NCBI GenBank assembly: GCA_018340375.1
Contig: JAFFJZ010000003.1
Location: forward strand, 9,920,001-9,984,000
Length of the DNA stretch: 64,000 nt
Reading direction: 5' to 3'
From: Gonatopus flavifemur
Lineage: Eukaryota > Arthropoda > Insecta > Hymenoptera > Dryinidae
The notes under the pieces are model-generated. The model was given only the letters and a program-made list of their open reading frames with translations. It made no database searches and was not told the origin of the DNA. Shown here in pieces: positions 23,453-35,837 of this stretch. A program made the position numbers and the translations under genes. The first letter of the stretch is position 1, and every line of letters starts with the position of its first letter.

Positions 23453-23656
23453 ACACGAAGAAGAATTTGTAGTTAAATTTACTATGGGACTTTGTAACCG
23501 AGGAATAGACTGAATTTATGATGGAATTCACTATGACGAGACAATAGAAACATGATAAAATTCATTATGTCTCACAGTAAATGTCATTGGAAAGCCAATC
23601 TGGTCCTCGGGCACAATAATCGCAAAGTAAATTTAACTACAAATTTCTCTCCGTGG
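23453..23656. mobile_element. 204-bp palindromic MITE-like element
   Basis: ACACGAAGAAGAATTTGTAG and onward at the left is inverted at the right (AAATTTAACTACAAATTTCTCTCCGTG), over about 32 bp with few mismatches. A second inner block, ACCGAGGA against GTCCTCGG, also pairs. The CCGTG/ACACG termini resemble the CACGGAGAAAA ends of other repeats in the window. Confidence 0.7.
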
Positions 23657-23659
23657 AGA

Positions 23660-23770
23660 TTATTACTCTGAAAGAGTGGAAATTTCACTTAAAATTTCGA
23701 CAGGCTCACTTTTGGCAGCTAAAGAATGAAATCTCACTCTAAAAATTTCAGAGAGTGACCCCAGATAGAG
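23660..23770. repeat. probable E-repeat copy
   Basis: Contains GAGTGGAAATTTCACTT, GGCAGCTAAAGAATG and AATCTCACTCTAAAAATT, matching the order of motifs at 21600-21690 loosely. Diverged, so family membership is an inference. Confidence 0.35.
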
Positions 23771-25162
23771 ATGTGGTTGGAGTTTGAATCGTTCATAGAA
23801 ACAATACGGAACTTCAGATTCACAAAATTTGATGAATTCTCGGTATTGATCTCCTCAAATGAACCCCTTGGAACTGGAAATATTGTTTAAAAGATGTGCT
23901 ACAAGATTTTGTGTCTTCAACATCTGAGTATTGTATTATTCAATCACTGATTCAAACTCCAGCAACATAAATAGAGTTAATAAATGTTTTCATAAAATTC
24001 ACAAATACTCATCAGAGCGAATGATGAATCAATGAGTTAGTAGCGCAAAATAAATTATTCGAATTATTTCAATACGAGAATAGTCAAATATTATGTATGT
24101 ATACATATAATTTTGATCACGGGAAGGTGTTGAGATTGAGATCTTCTTCAGATATCTTGTTTCATTATGAGAACAACACGATCTGTTAATCCCAATAGAC
24201 CGTTCAGTGGTTACGTATTGATTAAGATAGCAAGGGATAGCCACCAACTTGGATATCTTTAGTGCATATCCAGTCCCGAATGTATACATAGAGAAAATAT
24301 CGTATCTCGAATGATTATGGTGATTTATCAAGTTATGAATTGCTCTTATCCCAATGCACTGAACGATATCCCTATGATAATACGAATCTATAGAGCGAGA
24401 TGTTGATCGTTTCAGTCGGTCGTGATTTTTGTTATACCTTCATGAGAATGCATTGTTTTCATTTCCTCCAATGTGATTGATATGGAAATTTTGTTATTAC
24501 TATCGAATTCTTGTTATTCAAACACAAAAATCCATAATGAAACAGAAATATTTTAGGGAACTGAGAAATCATCAATGCTTGGAAATCATGGTTTATCTTT
24601 TTGAGAAAAAAAAAGAGATTTGATTATTTGCAATTATGTTCGGCACCTGAGAAAGATTGTGAAACCTGATCGTTTGAATAGTTTTGAGTTATTGTGTCCG
24701 TAGATTTTAGATTTAGGAAGAGCAACGAAAACATTTCGTGAGAAACACACGTTTGAAGATTTGGTATTCGTGACGGAGAAATATCTCTCGTCCACGCAGC
24801 GGGAATAGATCAGTCGTTGACGCAATATCATCTAATTCCCAGTGGATCAATCCTGGGTGCCAATCCAAATGTACCAAGAAAAAGTTGCAATATGCAAAAG
24901 GACTATCAATCAAATATATTCCAAAAAATTATAAATTATAAACGTAGTTTACGACCAATATTTTTCAAGTACGTTACAACGTCATCAATTTCGGCTTATT
25001 CGTGATATTTTCTGACGATATTTGCCAATCTATCCTCAGCGTGTTGTCGACTGTGCTAGAGACATGTTCTATCCTAGGAGAATGTTTAATGTACAGATAG
25101 CCATCGATATTCAAATATTTGGGAGTCCCACTCACAAACATTTCTCCCAAAACAAAATTTGA
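23771..25162. other. gene-free stretch
   Basis: Only frames under about 100 codons, without splice support. The 100-codon minus frame at 24029-24331 shows no domain features. Confidence 0.45.
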
Positions 25163-25396
25163 ATGAAAAGTGATGAAGTTGATACAAACAAATTTGGAAA
25201 TACCAAAAAGATTATGACCAGACTACATTGTGAATATCGGTACGTAAAGAAAATCTCTGAGAATGTTGGAAAATTTTGTTTTTGGAACTGTTTTTCGAAC
25301 ATTTGTTCTCCTACCGCTCCGATCGGAGGAGTTATCGAGTGTCGCGCTGGTGTTGAACGCTGCCAAGCTCCAGAGTTATTCGGAGAAGCCTTGTAG
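25163..25396 (+). CDS. small ATG open frame, 77 codons, cysteine-containing, unknown
   Basis: Not recognised. It starts at a true ATG and ends at TAG. The first half is charged, with many Lys, Glu and Asp residues. The second half has cysteines at spaced positions (FCFWNCFSNIC, ECRAGVERCQ). The last 30 codons run through a G+C-rich patch (25310-25390) containing the palindrome CTCCGATCGGAG. It lies 200 bp upstream of the best donor-bearing exon candidate in the window (25604-25673), so the two could belong to one transcript, for example an upstream frame or 5' exon. Neither homology nor expression can be judged from sequence alone; chance remains possible. Confidence 0.25.
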   Translation: MKSDEVDTNKFGNTKKIMTRLHCEYRYVKKISENVGKFCFWNCFSNICSPTAPIGGVIECRAGVERCQAPELFGEAL

Positions 25397-25603
25397 TTGA
25401 TTGCGGATAATTCGTACTATGCAGTACTTTGCTTTGAATATTACCTTTTTGAATTATATACCTTTGGGACATTGGTGTAATCATTTCCATAACCATAAGT
25501 CAAGTAAAATCGTGAAGATTAAAGTGTGTGTGATCCGTGTCGCACGAGAGACCTCGACTTCCTCAACATTTCCGTTAATCCACACCGCTTTCATGAATTT
25601 CAG

Positions 25604-25673
25604 CAATGTCGAGGAGTCGTTTGAGAGAGAACTGACTTCTATTATACGCTCCATATCTTGTATCGACAAAAAG
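25604..25673 (+). CDS. candidate exon with perfect GTAAGT donor
   Basis: A textbook donor (AAAAAG|GTAAGT, GT at 25674-25675) is preceded at a short distance by an acceptor, TCATGAATTTCAG, ending 25603. Between them only one frame is open. It reads NVEESFERELTSIIRSIS and then CIDKK, a balanced acidic/basic composition, and ends in phase 0 at the donor. The same frame is also open upstream to 25401, so the exon could be longer or be a first exon. I do not recognise the family. The combination of donor quality, single open frame and plausible composition makes this the best exon candidate seen, yet it is still only a prediction. Confidence 0.35.
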
Positions 25674-27111
25674 GTAAGTCCAAAGAAAGGTGTTAACTAA
25701 TACGTCGACACTGCGTGCGAACGAAACTTTTATCCTTCATTTTGGTCCCTGATTTTCATCTGTAAGAACTTCAGTGCTCTTTTGTTATAATCCTCGATTT
25801 ACGACGTAACAATGGAAACAATATGGCTTAGTCATCTATCAGCCAATCTGCAATTCACATATTGTACAATAGTCATTCAACTTACTCGACAAACGATTGA
25901 AAAGATTTCACTGGTCAACAGCCAGTTAGTATGCTGAAATTTGGACACTGATTCGAAGTGAGAATGATGTGCTGAAGACGAAAATTGAATCAGATTTCTT
26001 GAATTGGTTTGTTGTTGAATAATTTGTTTTGTATATAATTCATCAATTATATAGAAATTATATTAAAATCATAAAACGATTATAAAAATTGAACTAATTC
26101 ACTCCCCCAACCTCAGGATACTGAAAAACAACATTGTTTTCGTGATCCTGCGTTTTTGACGTCTTCCTCAGGCATGATTTCCAGCTCACTCAAGTAAAAC
26201 GCTATCATGTACAAGATTGACATCGAAAATGAGCTGATGGTGATGTTAATACGGATTGTTCGAAGTTCAAACTCTCTTTTTTTCAAAAATACTACTTGAA
26301 GATTGAAATATGTGAAGGAAGAGAATTATAAACAGATAATTCAAACCAACTCTTCAATTCCCTCACTATAAAGTTCTTTTTGCCAAAACAAACGGTTGCA
26401 CAGGATAATAATTCATAGGGAATGCAAAAGAACGAGAAAATGGAATTCGATTATTAATCAATTTCCGATACCTGCATGCTGTGATTAAATCTACTCAAAA
26501 AGTGGAGATGAGATCGATAAAATTGTATAATTAACAATGTGTTTGCATCAAATGCGGAGCCATAAATACGTTCATCTGAAGGAATTTAATGAGTATGTTT
26601 CCACAGTTGTAAATTCATCCATAAAATATATTTTTTTCCATTGTATGTGCTAGGTTCAGCGGAATTGTTACAACATTTATAATCTTATGAAATATTTCTA
26701 CGTTATAGTTTGTGCCGAGGCTCCGTGGGGGTGGACTTCGTAACGTCAAGGTGAAAAATGATGTGTAAGAATTCTTTCTCCCCTACAGACATTCAAAATG
26801 TTTCAAGCGTGTTTTCATTTTTTTTCGCGTGTAAAATGTAACAAATATTCAAATGTTCTCCTATAAAGCCTAGATAATCGGTATTATGTCGAACTTCATA
26901 ATTTTCATGGGTAATTCTTCAAATTTGATAAGCTTACATGTTATATTATATACAAATATATTTGTAACATTTCTTTAATTACAAATTTGAGTGAATTGAA
27001 TGCTTTATTTATACATCGTTAGACATTCGTTTGCGATGCAAGTCGACTGAACTATTATTTCATACTCGATCATCAAATAAAATCCCTCGCAGCCAAGTCT
27101 TTTGAATATGA
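25674..27111. other. gene-free stretch
   Basis: Follows the exon candidate's donor. No matching acceptor plus open frame stands out. A small G+C-rich patch (GCCGAGGCTCCGTGGGGGTG) sits at about 26711-26730. Confidence 0.4.
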
Positions 27112-27340
27112 TGATCTGCTGCCTAAATTTGAAACAGTGGAATCTCACTGATTGCAGTAAAAAGTCAACCACTGCAAATCGGTGCATATAAAATCTACAA
27201 TCGGTGATCATGAACTGATCTTTGCAGTGAAATCTGATTGATTCGATTAGTCAGAAGAACTTCATTAATTCCATTCAATGGTCGACTGTTAACTGCAGCA
27301 ATAGTGAGATTTCACTGATTTGAATTCGACGAATGGGAAA
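27112..27340. repeat. dispersed repeat family F, copy 1
   Basis: Aligns with 45656-45880. Shared landmarks in the same order include TGATCTGCTG, GATTGCAGTAAAAAGTC, GCAGTGAAATCT, ATTCCATTCA and TCGACT..TAACT. Divergence is moderate. Weaker similarity may continue to about 27480. No coding signature. Confidence 0.65.
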
Positions 27341-27500
27341 ATAAATAGATTCCAATGGAATTCAATGATATTTCCACCAGAGAAGATATTTTATCAGGTA
27401 ATGGTTGGCCACTGAATGGGATCAATGAGATTTCATAACTGCATAATCAGTGAATAGTTACTGGTTGTGCAGTTGAAAGTACTTCTCCCTAATTGAATTA

Positions 27501-27621
27501 CCCTAGTAGAAATCACTCCAGGTATTCTCCAGTTCATTGCCTAGGCCTTGCAAGTCCCTTCCAGGTGCCTAGTAAGGCCGTGTGATTGCCTGCAGACTGA
27601 TTAGAATAATTTCTACTAGGG
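27501..27621. mobile_element. 121-bp element with perfect 13-bp inverted termini
   Basis: CCCTAGTAGAAAT at the left is exactly inverted (ATTTCTACTAGGG) at the right. The inside contains a second G+C-rich inverted segment (TGCCTAGGCCTT... AAGGCC). It is a single copy in this window. Consistent with a very short non-autonomous element; flanks give no clear duplication. Confidence 0.65.
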
Positions 27622-30600
27622 CAGCGAAGTGAATGAAAAATACGCAAAATAATATTCTCTACAATTGCGATAACCAAATATAATGTTTAAAAATAAAGTC
27701 AACATGTACATGTTCTGGGATGAAGAAACAAGTTTTTTCTCAGCTCACTGACTAATTCTAATTATGGAATGCAATTATTTTCATATAATTCCACAGGACT
27801 GTGATCCCAGTTGAGAAGTATTTTTCAGGTGGACGCAAACATCCTAAATGAATCTTCGCTACTTAATTTAAATGAAATGAAAAGTAACGGCTAAAAGTGA
27901 TCAGCTCACTAATGTGATTGTTTTATCGATTATTGACTTGTTCATCTTCTATAAAAAAATCTTTCTGAAGATTCAAGTGGATAAAAAGCTTAACTAGTAA
28001 TAGTTCAATCGATTTCTAATATAAAAAATGCTCAAACAAAGTTTCATCAAACGCAATCGACTAGTAGTTTCATCGCAGCTTCATTTGATTCGTTGATTCA
28101 ACTTTATAATGAAGTTGAACTCAACCAGTTGAAAGAAAATTAACTACACTGCGCAACCCAGCATTCTCCACGAGAATCAAAGTTGAGAGTGCTACTTCTC
28201 ATTCATGATTTTGAATCGTAGTTTTGAACTGTATATTATAATAATCTCATTTAATGCTGCTGGAACAAAAACGCGGAAAACCTAGATATATTCTTGTCCA
28301 TTCAGATTATTACAATTTCAATAAAAATAAATTATTTGCCAGCATGAAAATGAATAAAAATATTGATATGAATTGAAGAATACCATAGTTACGTGTGAAA
28401 ATAATATCATTTCGAAATAATACAGATAAAATTCGAACAATGATCTTTTTTATCACTTCCGCAATTTCACTTGCTTTTACGTCAATAAAAGAGTTCATTT
28501 TTCATTGATGAATTGGTGTATTCGAATCACCAGTATTGTGCTTCAGCGAAAAGATTTCTCATAATTTTGAACATTTCAGAGAAAATCTCGTTCGATAGAA
28601 CTTGGACAATTTTTCAGCACCGATCTCTTCCGCTTGAAATTTAGACACGGTTGGAATACGATTTCTCATGATAAATTAAAGAATGAAATTTTTAGAATCC
28701 TATTCATCCACAATGTGGAAAGTAATAAAGATAATTCAGTTTAACGTTAAATTATTCATTCTACAATTCACCTTCGCTACGTAGATAATGTTTGAAATCA
28801 TAACAAAATTCTGAAATCCAGATAAAACAATAGAAATTATCATATCCCAACTGTCGTTTGATAATAAAAAAGTCGGTTCAAAATACGTGATCCGTACCAA
28901 CTCTTCTTGTGTACCATCGTGAAATTATATGTGAAATTGATATTTCCATTTCCAATACGTCTATTATTTTCCCCGACAGTGCGATAACCAGAATCCCGCG
29001 ATATTAACTAGTTTGTATGTTACGTGACTGAGATGTCGAATACGAAAATGCCCTTCTTTTCCATTGGGATTATCGTGAGGATTTTATCGTTTTAATCCTG
29101 AAACCGTAATTTATATGGCACAGTAGATTCGTGGAGGTAAATTTTTCATTGAAGGGAATACACATTTGAAGAATTTGTTTTTCATTAATTGTTGTGGATA
29201 TTGTAACGAAGGAAAATAAAGGAATGGAAAAAGATTGTTCTGTCCTGTCTTTGAAAAAAAAAGGGAACAGGAAAAAAAATTCTTCCATCATTGATTCGTG
29301 CGTAAGACACCCAGTGGATCGATGTGATAACCAAACTAGCATGCGCAGATCCACCGAAATTACTATAGTCCAACAAAGTTGTACATTATATTGAATGTAT
29401 ACAATATTCAAAACCACCTAATGATGTACGTTCTGTACTGTACATAAAAGCCGATTATGCGATTACTTTGAAGTATGTTCTTGATATAAATGGAAACGAG
29501 TTGAATAATAGAATGGAAATTTGAGAAGAATTACGAGTGACGGTAACGGCGGAAAGTGTAAGAGAAGATTAAAATGAGGATTTTATCAAAACCGGATACT
29601 ACGGTGTTGTACTACGATGCGGAGGTTTGGATCTTAGGGTTCGGATAAGAGAAGTTCAATCAGTCGTTCTCTACTTCGTTCCTATAAAATCTATCGTTGA
29701 GAGGATACCGTGATGCTAAAATTCAGTTCTTGTCTATTCATTTACAAATAATCGAATGAAATTTTACTCGCGATAAACATCGAGTTGCAAAGTGCTTATC
29801 GTTTATTCTCAAGAGATAAATTGAATACTGAAAATGTCTTCTGAAAATTCTGGAAAGGAGAGGAGGGATGCTCTTCGTTTGTTTTCACGTTAGGGTTTCT
29901 AAAATTCGAAATTCCAAAAGATCGTTATCAAATCATTACCACAATGAACGACTAAATACGAAATGAATAATCTATCTTCAATGTACCCTTGACGATACAA
30001 ACGAAACCCAATTGGATTCAATGGGATTCTCACGAAGCTCTGATTAAATATCATTCAATTCCTCATTCTTCAATGGGCTTTCATACAAATTATTTTGATT
30101 GCAGTGAGGTTTCTTAAAATTTATTCACATTTATATTGAATTTAAACAAATCAACTATGTATTTAATGAATTTTTATGAGAATTGAACATTTCTTTTGAC
30201 CTTCAAATATTCTTATGACCTTTTTTTGATGACTTTCAATTTTTCTGTGTACTTGAAATGTCCTCTTCGTGCATTGTTAGACTTCACCTAGGCAACTAGC
30301 TACTGTGTTTTTTGCCTCCAGGTAAAAACTCTCTACAGTTATATCGATTGAAGTGAACGAGGGGAAGTGTGAGAATAATGTACAAAGGAATCCAAAAAAT
30401 GAGAAATTAGGTTATTCGATATGCTTATCTTCGAGGACTCAAATTTTCAAACGTGTGTCCATCGATATCGATGTGATATTCAATTACGAATTCAATTGAG
30501 AATTCAATATCCCTCTGAAATAAATACTCGTGTTTTTTCTCGTCGCTAAAATTTCATCATGTACCGTCAAAAATTATCATCAGCAGCTCCACTATTTTAC

Positions 30601-30718
30601 AATGTTACAGACTTGATAGCGCAAAGTGTGTTTTTCGCTTTTTTTTCATCGCAGACAGTAAGTAAGTTTCGTGAGCATTAAGAAAAAATTTGACCGGTTA
30701 AATGATTAATTCTGCCTG
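27622..30718. other. gene-free stretch
   Basis: No gene seen. The 115-codon minus frame at 29070-29417 is Phe-rich and lacks any domain; its length is unremarkable for this base composition. GCCTCCAG|GTAAAAAC near 30312-30325 follows a pyrimidine run and is a weak recursive-splice-like site. Confidence 0.45.
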
Positions 30719-30805
30719 TGTGCATCCAAATTGAGCCAATTTCAACCTATTCTCGGCAAATATTGCTCAATTTCGCGCAGGAAAGGGCTGGAGTGGGACA
30801 CACAT
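30719..30805. mobile_element. family P mini-element, partial copy
   Basis: TGTGCATCCAAATTGAGCCA, then ATTTCAACC, GGCAAAT, TCAATTTCGCGC and GGGCTG appear in the same order as at 23221-23317. The right inverted terminus is lost or replaced after GGGCTGGAG. Confidence 0.65.
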
Positions 30806-33800
30806 GGGACGGAAAGCAAATCAACACCGCAAAAGATTTTATTATCCAGTTATTAACCAGCACATTGGACTGAAAATTCTAGTCCATTCGCAGGAATATT
30901 CGTGCATATTTGCAGGAAATTTACTACGAAAATTGGAATTCTGTGGTCCGTACAATTTCTATTCAAAACCATTGCTTAGGATATGAATATCTGTAGGTTT
31001 ATCATTACGTTTCCAATACAGCGTGTCAAAATAATTTTCCTGGAATTTCATAAGTAGGAACGTTTCAGGCACGATTCTTTGAGAGATTCTAGTTGGAATA
31101 CTACAAAGGGCGATCATGAATCGTCTGTGAAGAAACGAGACTCCAGTTCAGTTGATATTGATTCGAATGTTCCTCGACACAAAAGTTTGCAAAGGATACA
31201 ATTCTCGACTCCCCTCGTCATATGTTTGCATATTTGATTCACAGATGACTCTCAAACGAGAAGTTGAAAACACCTTGTTCACTTGAGTCATACCTAAAAA
31301 CATGCAAATTATTTATGAATTTAGAAACTTTCTCCATCCTTTTCCCTGTGGAGAGTGATAATTGTGAAAATTATTCACCACAACCCTCGATTCCGTTTTC
31401 ACGAATTTTGATATCTCCTCATAGACGGAGAGAATTCAATTTTTCATCTTCCGATATTCAACAATTCAAACTGATTTTGTTTTTCCTCGAATGAAAACTT
31501 CACGGAAAAAATTCGAGTAATATGAAACGACGTTTCTGTCCGATAATTTATGAATAATTCCACAACGGCTATGAAACTTTTATGGAATGATAATCCGTAA
31601 TGACGATCGCAAGTCTCGTAGCGTTCGAACTGTGCCATAATACAACTCATTTACCAGAATATGGCAGTATATTGAAAGTTAATTCATCCCTTTCCTAACT
31701 GAATCCATGTAATATACGTTCAAAAGCCTGTATAATCCTTTTATTGTCACAATTATGTACGTGACCACAAAATCGTGGTTTCAGTTACGTCAGCAAGTGC
31801 GGGTTCAAAGAGAAACGCTGATTCCATTTCAATGGGAAACTAATTGCGTAATATTATTGTTTGCGAGCTTGATCGAGGCATCATCGGGCTCCGGGTTGAT
31901 GTCTATTTCAAAATTATGGTAAATCTATCTTTGTACGAGATTGCAAGAAATATAGGAGTATTAAGATGGGTGATGGTACCCGTAACTACGACGGAACGAG
32001 AACGACGACGAATCCCTTGGAGAACAATACAAAGCGTGAAGGTATTACGTAAATTGAAGGACGCTTTTCATGTGATATATTTTTGTTCTCAGAATATTGG
32101 AATATTCCTTGTGTAAAATAAATCTTCATTGCAGGGGTGGTATATCAAGGGTTCTCTTCTTTCAATATTGATGTATTCTCGTGATTTTTATTTCAGTACA
32201 GTATTTAATGTTGATTTCATTTTATTGCAGATATCTCAAAGTACCATTATTATCAAAATAGTGAACAAGCTGTTGCCAATACTTGACGCGACACTAATCT
32301 ATCAAGTCAAGGATTAACAATAATTTATTTCAGACTCATAATTCTCTACATAATATGCCAAAATAGAATTGAAGTTTCAGTCTTGAAAATTATAGAGAAA
32401 TGCAAAGGGAAACTGAAGGAGAAATATGAATTTTTCTTAATCAAATTATAGATTCTTCAAAAAAGGAAGCATCAACCTTTTCGGATTCTTGACGAGGATC
32501 GAGTGACAAAGAAAAGTATGTAAATTGTAACATGCCTATCTTTATCTTGAGATTTGCTATTTGGAAGAATAATTTCAATTGAGAAAAATGATTGTACGTT
32601 AATTATTACAATAGTCACAAAGTTGCATTGATCGCTAATCCTCTGAGAATCCAGAATCGAAATGTGAAGAAAAAGTATATAAGAGTTTTTAAGAATCGAT
32701 ACCAATTGAATTTGATCGAATGAATCTTCTTTTTCATCAAGAATAGAATACGACTAGTCAGACTTGTTTATTGTACGACGATTCAAGTGATATTCCACAT
32801 TACGAGGAATATTCGAGGAAAACCAGGTTAGGATGAGAAGGTTCTTACTTCACAAAGTTTTCACTTGAAATACATGGGATGAAAGAATGAAAGAACGTTG
32901 ATACCCTCACCACTGTTGCTACCGCTGCTACTTCTACTACCGGCAGGATTCTGGAAAATTAAACGAGGTTCGTGGATAGCGTGTAGAGCAACCTGATATT
33001 GCAGTCTCAAGTGCTAACTGAAAGTAGGAAAATCATCTAGCCCTTGAATATTGATACTGCAAGCTGAATTCTTTGAACTGCAAGAAAAACTGTCGTTGAC
33101 ACCAAAAGAAGGTGGTTTGGAAATAAAAACGAACATATGCTCCTGGAAAAAGGTTTGATGGAGTTCAATTCCAATTTCATTCGTGGATTCAATTTTGTTC
33201 CAACTCTGCTCGAAATGCTTGTTTCGTCACATGAAATGTGAGGTGTAGTCATTATTTTTACAAAAGATTTCATGTTTGTGACTCGAACAATCCACTCGAA
33301 TACAATATATAGTGATAGAATATTTTTTAACGGATTATAACCGGATCTATTATAAAGGACAGTGAAAATCGCTTAGATACGGATAGAAGATCTGTAAAAT
33401 CTGATTTTCAACCAGCTTTCCAAGCAAGGAATGACATATAACAGTTTGACACTCAGAAGAAAGAATCGAATATCCTTAAAGCTAATGCACATGAGGGAAT
33501 TCATATCAAAAGATATTTATCTCTTGTCTCATTTTCGCAGAAACAAATTGATATTTCATAGAGTGGGTTGACCGATTTATATTCCTGTTCATCCACGTAC
33601 GCTCACACCTTGTCGTCATCCGTAGAATATGGTACCGTTGAAATGCAACTATCTGCTAAAGGTCGGTCGCTCGTCTCAACCGTGGGCTCGAGATATCCCA
33701 ATGTTGCTATTTTCAGCATTTTAATTTGTCTTTGCATGAAATAAACTGGCAGAGAAATAAGTGAACAAGCAAACAGAATTTCGTTGACTGTTCTTCTTGT

Positions 33801-35254
33801 GTAATAGTGTTAGAAAGATGGATTCGATCGTCATAGCAAACGAGGATTTTCAATTCACCGTTAGTCTCGATTAACATCATTCTTTGTCCAAGTTCAACGC
33901 GTCATTTTCGACATCTTCTTTGGAAGAAAAAACAAGCATTCTCGAATCAAGATATTCGAAGACACGGTTGATATTCAAGTATATCGTATCATATCGATGT
34001 TGAATGAATATATATGGATGTTCAGGGGAAAGTCCATAGAGCTAAGTCGATCAGAACTCTAAAGTGAGTTACGGAACACAGGACAGAACTTGGTACTTGA
34101 GTGAATCGCTTCGATAAATCAATTTATTTAGTCAATCAGTTCCCACAATAACCTCTCATTCTTCGCATCTTCCAACGATTATTGATTTAGAATATTCATG
34201 CAAGGGGTAATAATTTTTGATCTTCAAATTAAATATAGCAATGACAGATGGTTGACTTTCTTTTTAAAAAGCAACAGTTATCGAAGACGGCACTTTATAT
34301 CAATTCAAAATAGTGATGCACACTGATGCATCTCTCGATACCGATACTTTTATATAAAATTTGTATGTAGTTTTGATAAATATTCAACAAAATTTCTAGA
34401 AGTTATGTTGTATTAAGATGGATTTCAATTATTAGTGTAACAAGTTTAACAATGAATAAGGAACTTCCAACCGCACTCAACAATCCTTACGTACCATCAA
34501 AAGAGAATACGCGAAATATTCAGTTTCGAAAGATTCATTTCTCTCATAAGATCTCATTACAGATCAAAGAGGGTACAAGTTTCATTTATATTAAAATCAG
34601 TTAAGCGTTCATCTTTTTCCTTTTCTTCCCTCAAGTTCTTTGCGGAACGAACAAATGTCGACACATTTGGTACTTTGATATAATTGAAAAGTAAAAGCAT
34701 CGTCGGAAGAAGGAGGGATGAAATTGAGATGAGAATGCACAGTATGACGGACATACTTTTCTATAGGCCATGCAATAGCAGCAGGCAAGGCAGGCAGTCC
34801 ATGCTCTATCTCGATGAACTATCTCATTTCACTCGACTTGTCGATAGGGGCTGCTTATTTTAGAACGTGAAGCTTCCTCTACTCAAACTTTCTGTTCGTA
34901 CAGGCTCTCCCTCTTTCTATCTTTCTTCCTCTTTTCAGTTATATTATGAGATCCGTGCTTAACTTTCTGCTCAGGAAATGCAGACGTCGTATTATACCGT
35001 AATGAAACATCATATTATGATGAAATCAATAGAAGCCTCCGTAACAAAACATGCTTATATTTTCTAAAGAGCTTCACGGCAACATACGAAAATTGGATGA
35101 GACATCCGATAATTGCGAATCAGTATTATTTCTATGGAACAGATCGAAGAAAAATCCTTTTCCTTATTGAATAAATTTATGCATTTGAGAGTGAATCGCA
35201 AAGTTCTTGCTCTCTAAAAGGATTAATATATCTTAATTTCGATAAATTTTTGTT
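30806..35254. other. gene-free stretch
   Basis: Mostly unstructured A+T-rich DNA. A TTG-start 90-codon frame (31844-32116) includes a basic ERERRR run but has no splice support. No dispersed repeat was found here apart from the triplet run at 32909-32946. Confidence 0.4.
32909..32946. repeat. imperfect trinucleotide run
   Basis: Triplets ACC/GCT/ACT on the plus strand. The minus strand reads as a Gly/Ser/Asn-rich tract, as at 3041-3098 on the other strand. Confidence 0.5.
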
Positions 35255-35490
35255 TTATTTTTCAATAAAGGCACCTTGTAACTCGATATATTCGACCCAA
35301 CGACTTCCCAACTTCTTAACATCTTCAGTGTAATACGATTTGTTCAACTTTGCAAAGTAAGCGATTGACTCAACTTTGACCTTATTATTTGAAGTGTATA
35401 TCTGTCCAGTTAGCCATTGCTGTAGGTTTCGGAGGAAGGAATAATCACTGGGAGGCAAATTTGACAAATATGAGGACTGTGGAAACACAT
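35255..35490 (-). pseudogene. mariner transposase C-terminal relic
   Basis: A 77-codon minus frame ends in the classic mariner C-terminal block, read here as SRWVEYIELQGAFIEK followed by a stop. This corresponds to the RW..CIELQGDYIEK-type ending of Tc1/mariner-superfamily mariner transposases. Further upstream, SNLPPSDYSFL matches the PDLAPSDYHLF motif that contains the third catalytic Asp of the DD34D triad. At that position this copy has Asn, so the active site is lost. The N-terminal helix-turn-helix and the first two Asp regions are not identifiable upstream. A second frame (35410-35610) overlaps and may hold frame-shifted remains. It is clearly dead. It shows that mariner has been active in the lineage. 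Confidence 0.85.
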
Positions 35491-35800
35491 GGCAAGTATT
35501 TGCCGAGATACTTTCATGGGTCTAATTTTCCTTCCGTCTAGCGTTATAAAACTCGTTGATGCCAGATTGTCATCTCCACTAGGAAGTAATATATCGGTTA
35601 AGTATTGCAAACTACAGATATAGTTTTATATCAGGGCAAATGAAGCTTCAGAACTACGGCACTTTTCCGACCAGAATATGTACGCACAGGGGCTAAATTT
35701 GGAGATGATTTTAGTTTTTGTCTCTTATTTTTAAACTCTGAACGTTGTTACATCTAGCAAGAACAATGTATACTACATTGTAATCTCAATAAATGGCACT

Positions 35801-35837
35801 TCCATGTAATTCCAATTGAATTTCACTTCAGGTGAGT
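35801..35837 (+). other. recursive-splice-like site (moderate)
   Basis: TTTCACTTCAG ends at 35831 and is followed directly by GTGAGT (35832-35837). The upstream tract is only moderately pyrimidine-rich (CACTTCCATG, AATTCCAATTGAATTTC). Listed because a second, much stronger site of the same type and strand lies 2.5 kb downstream. Confidence 0.3.

Noticed and set aside
29070..29417. 115-codon minus frame
   Set aside because: Phe-rich, no domain, length expected by chance at this base composition.
31844..32116. 90-codon frame with a basic ERERRR segment
   Set aside because: TTG start, no matching splice sites, no domain.
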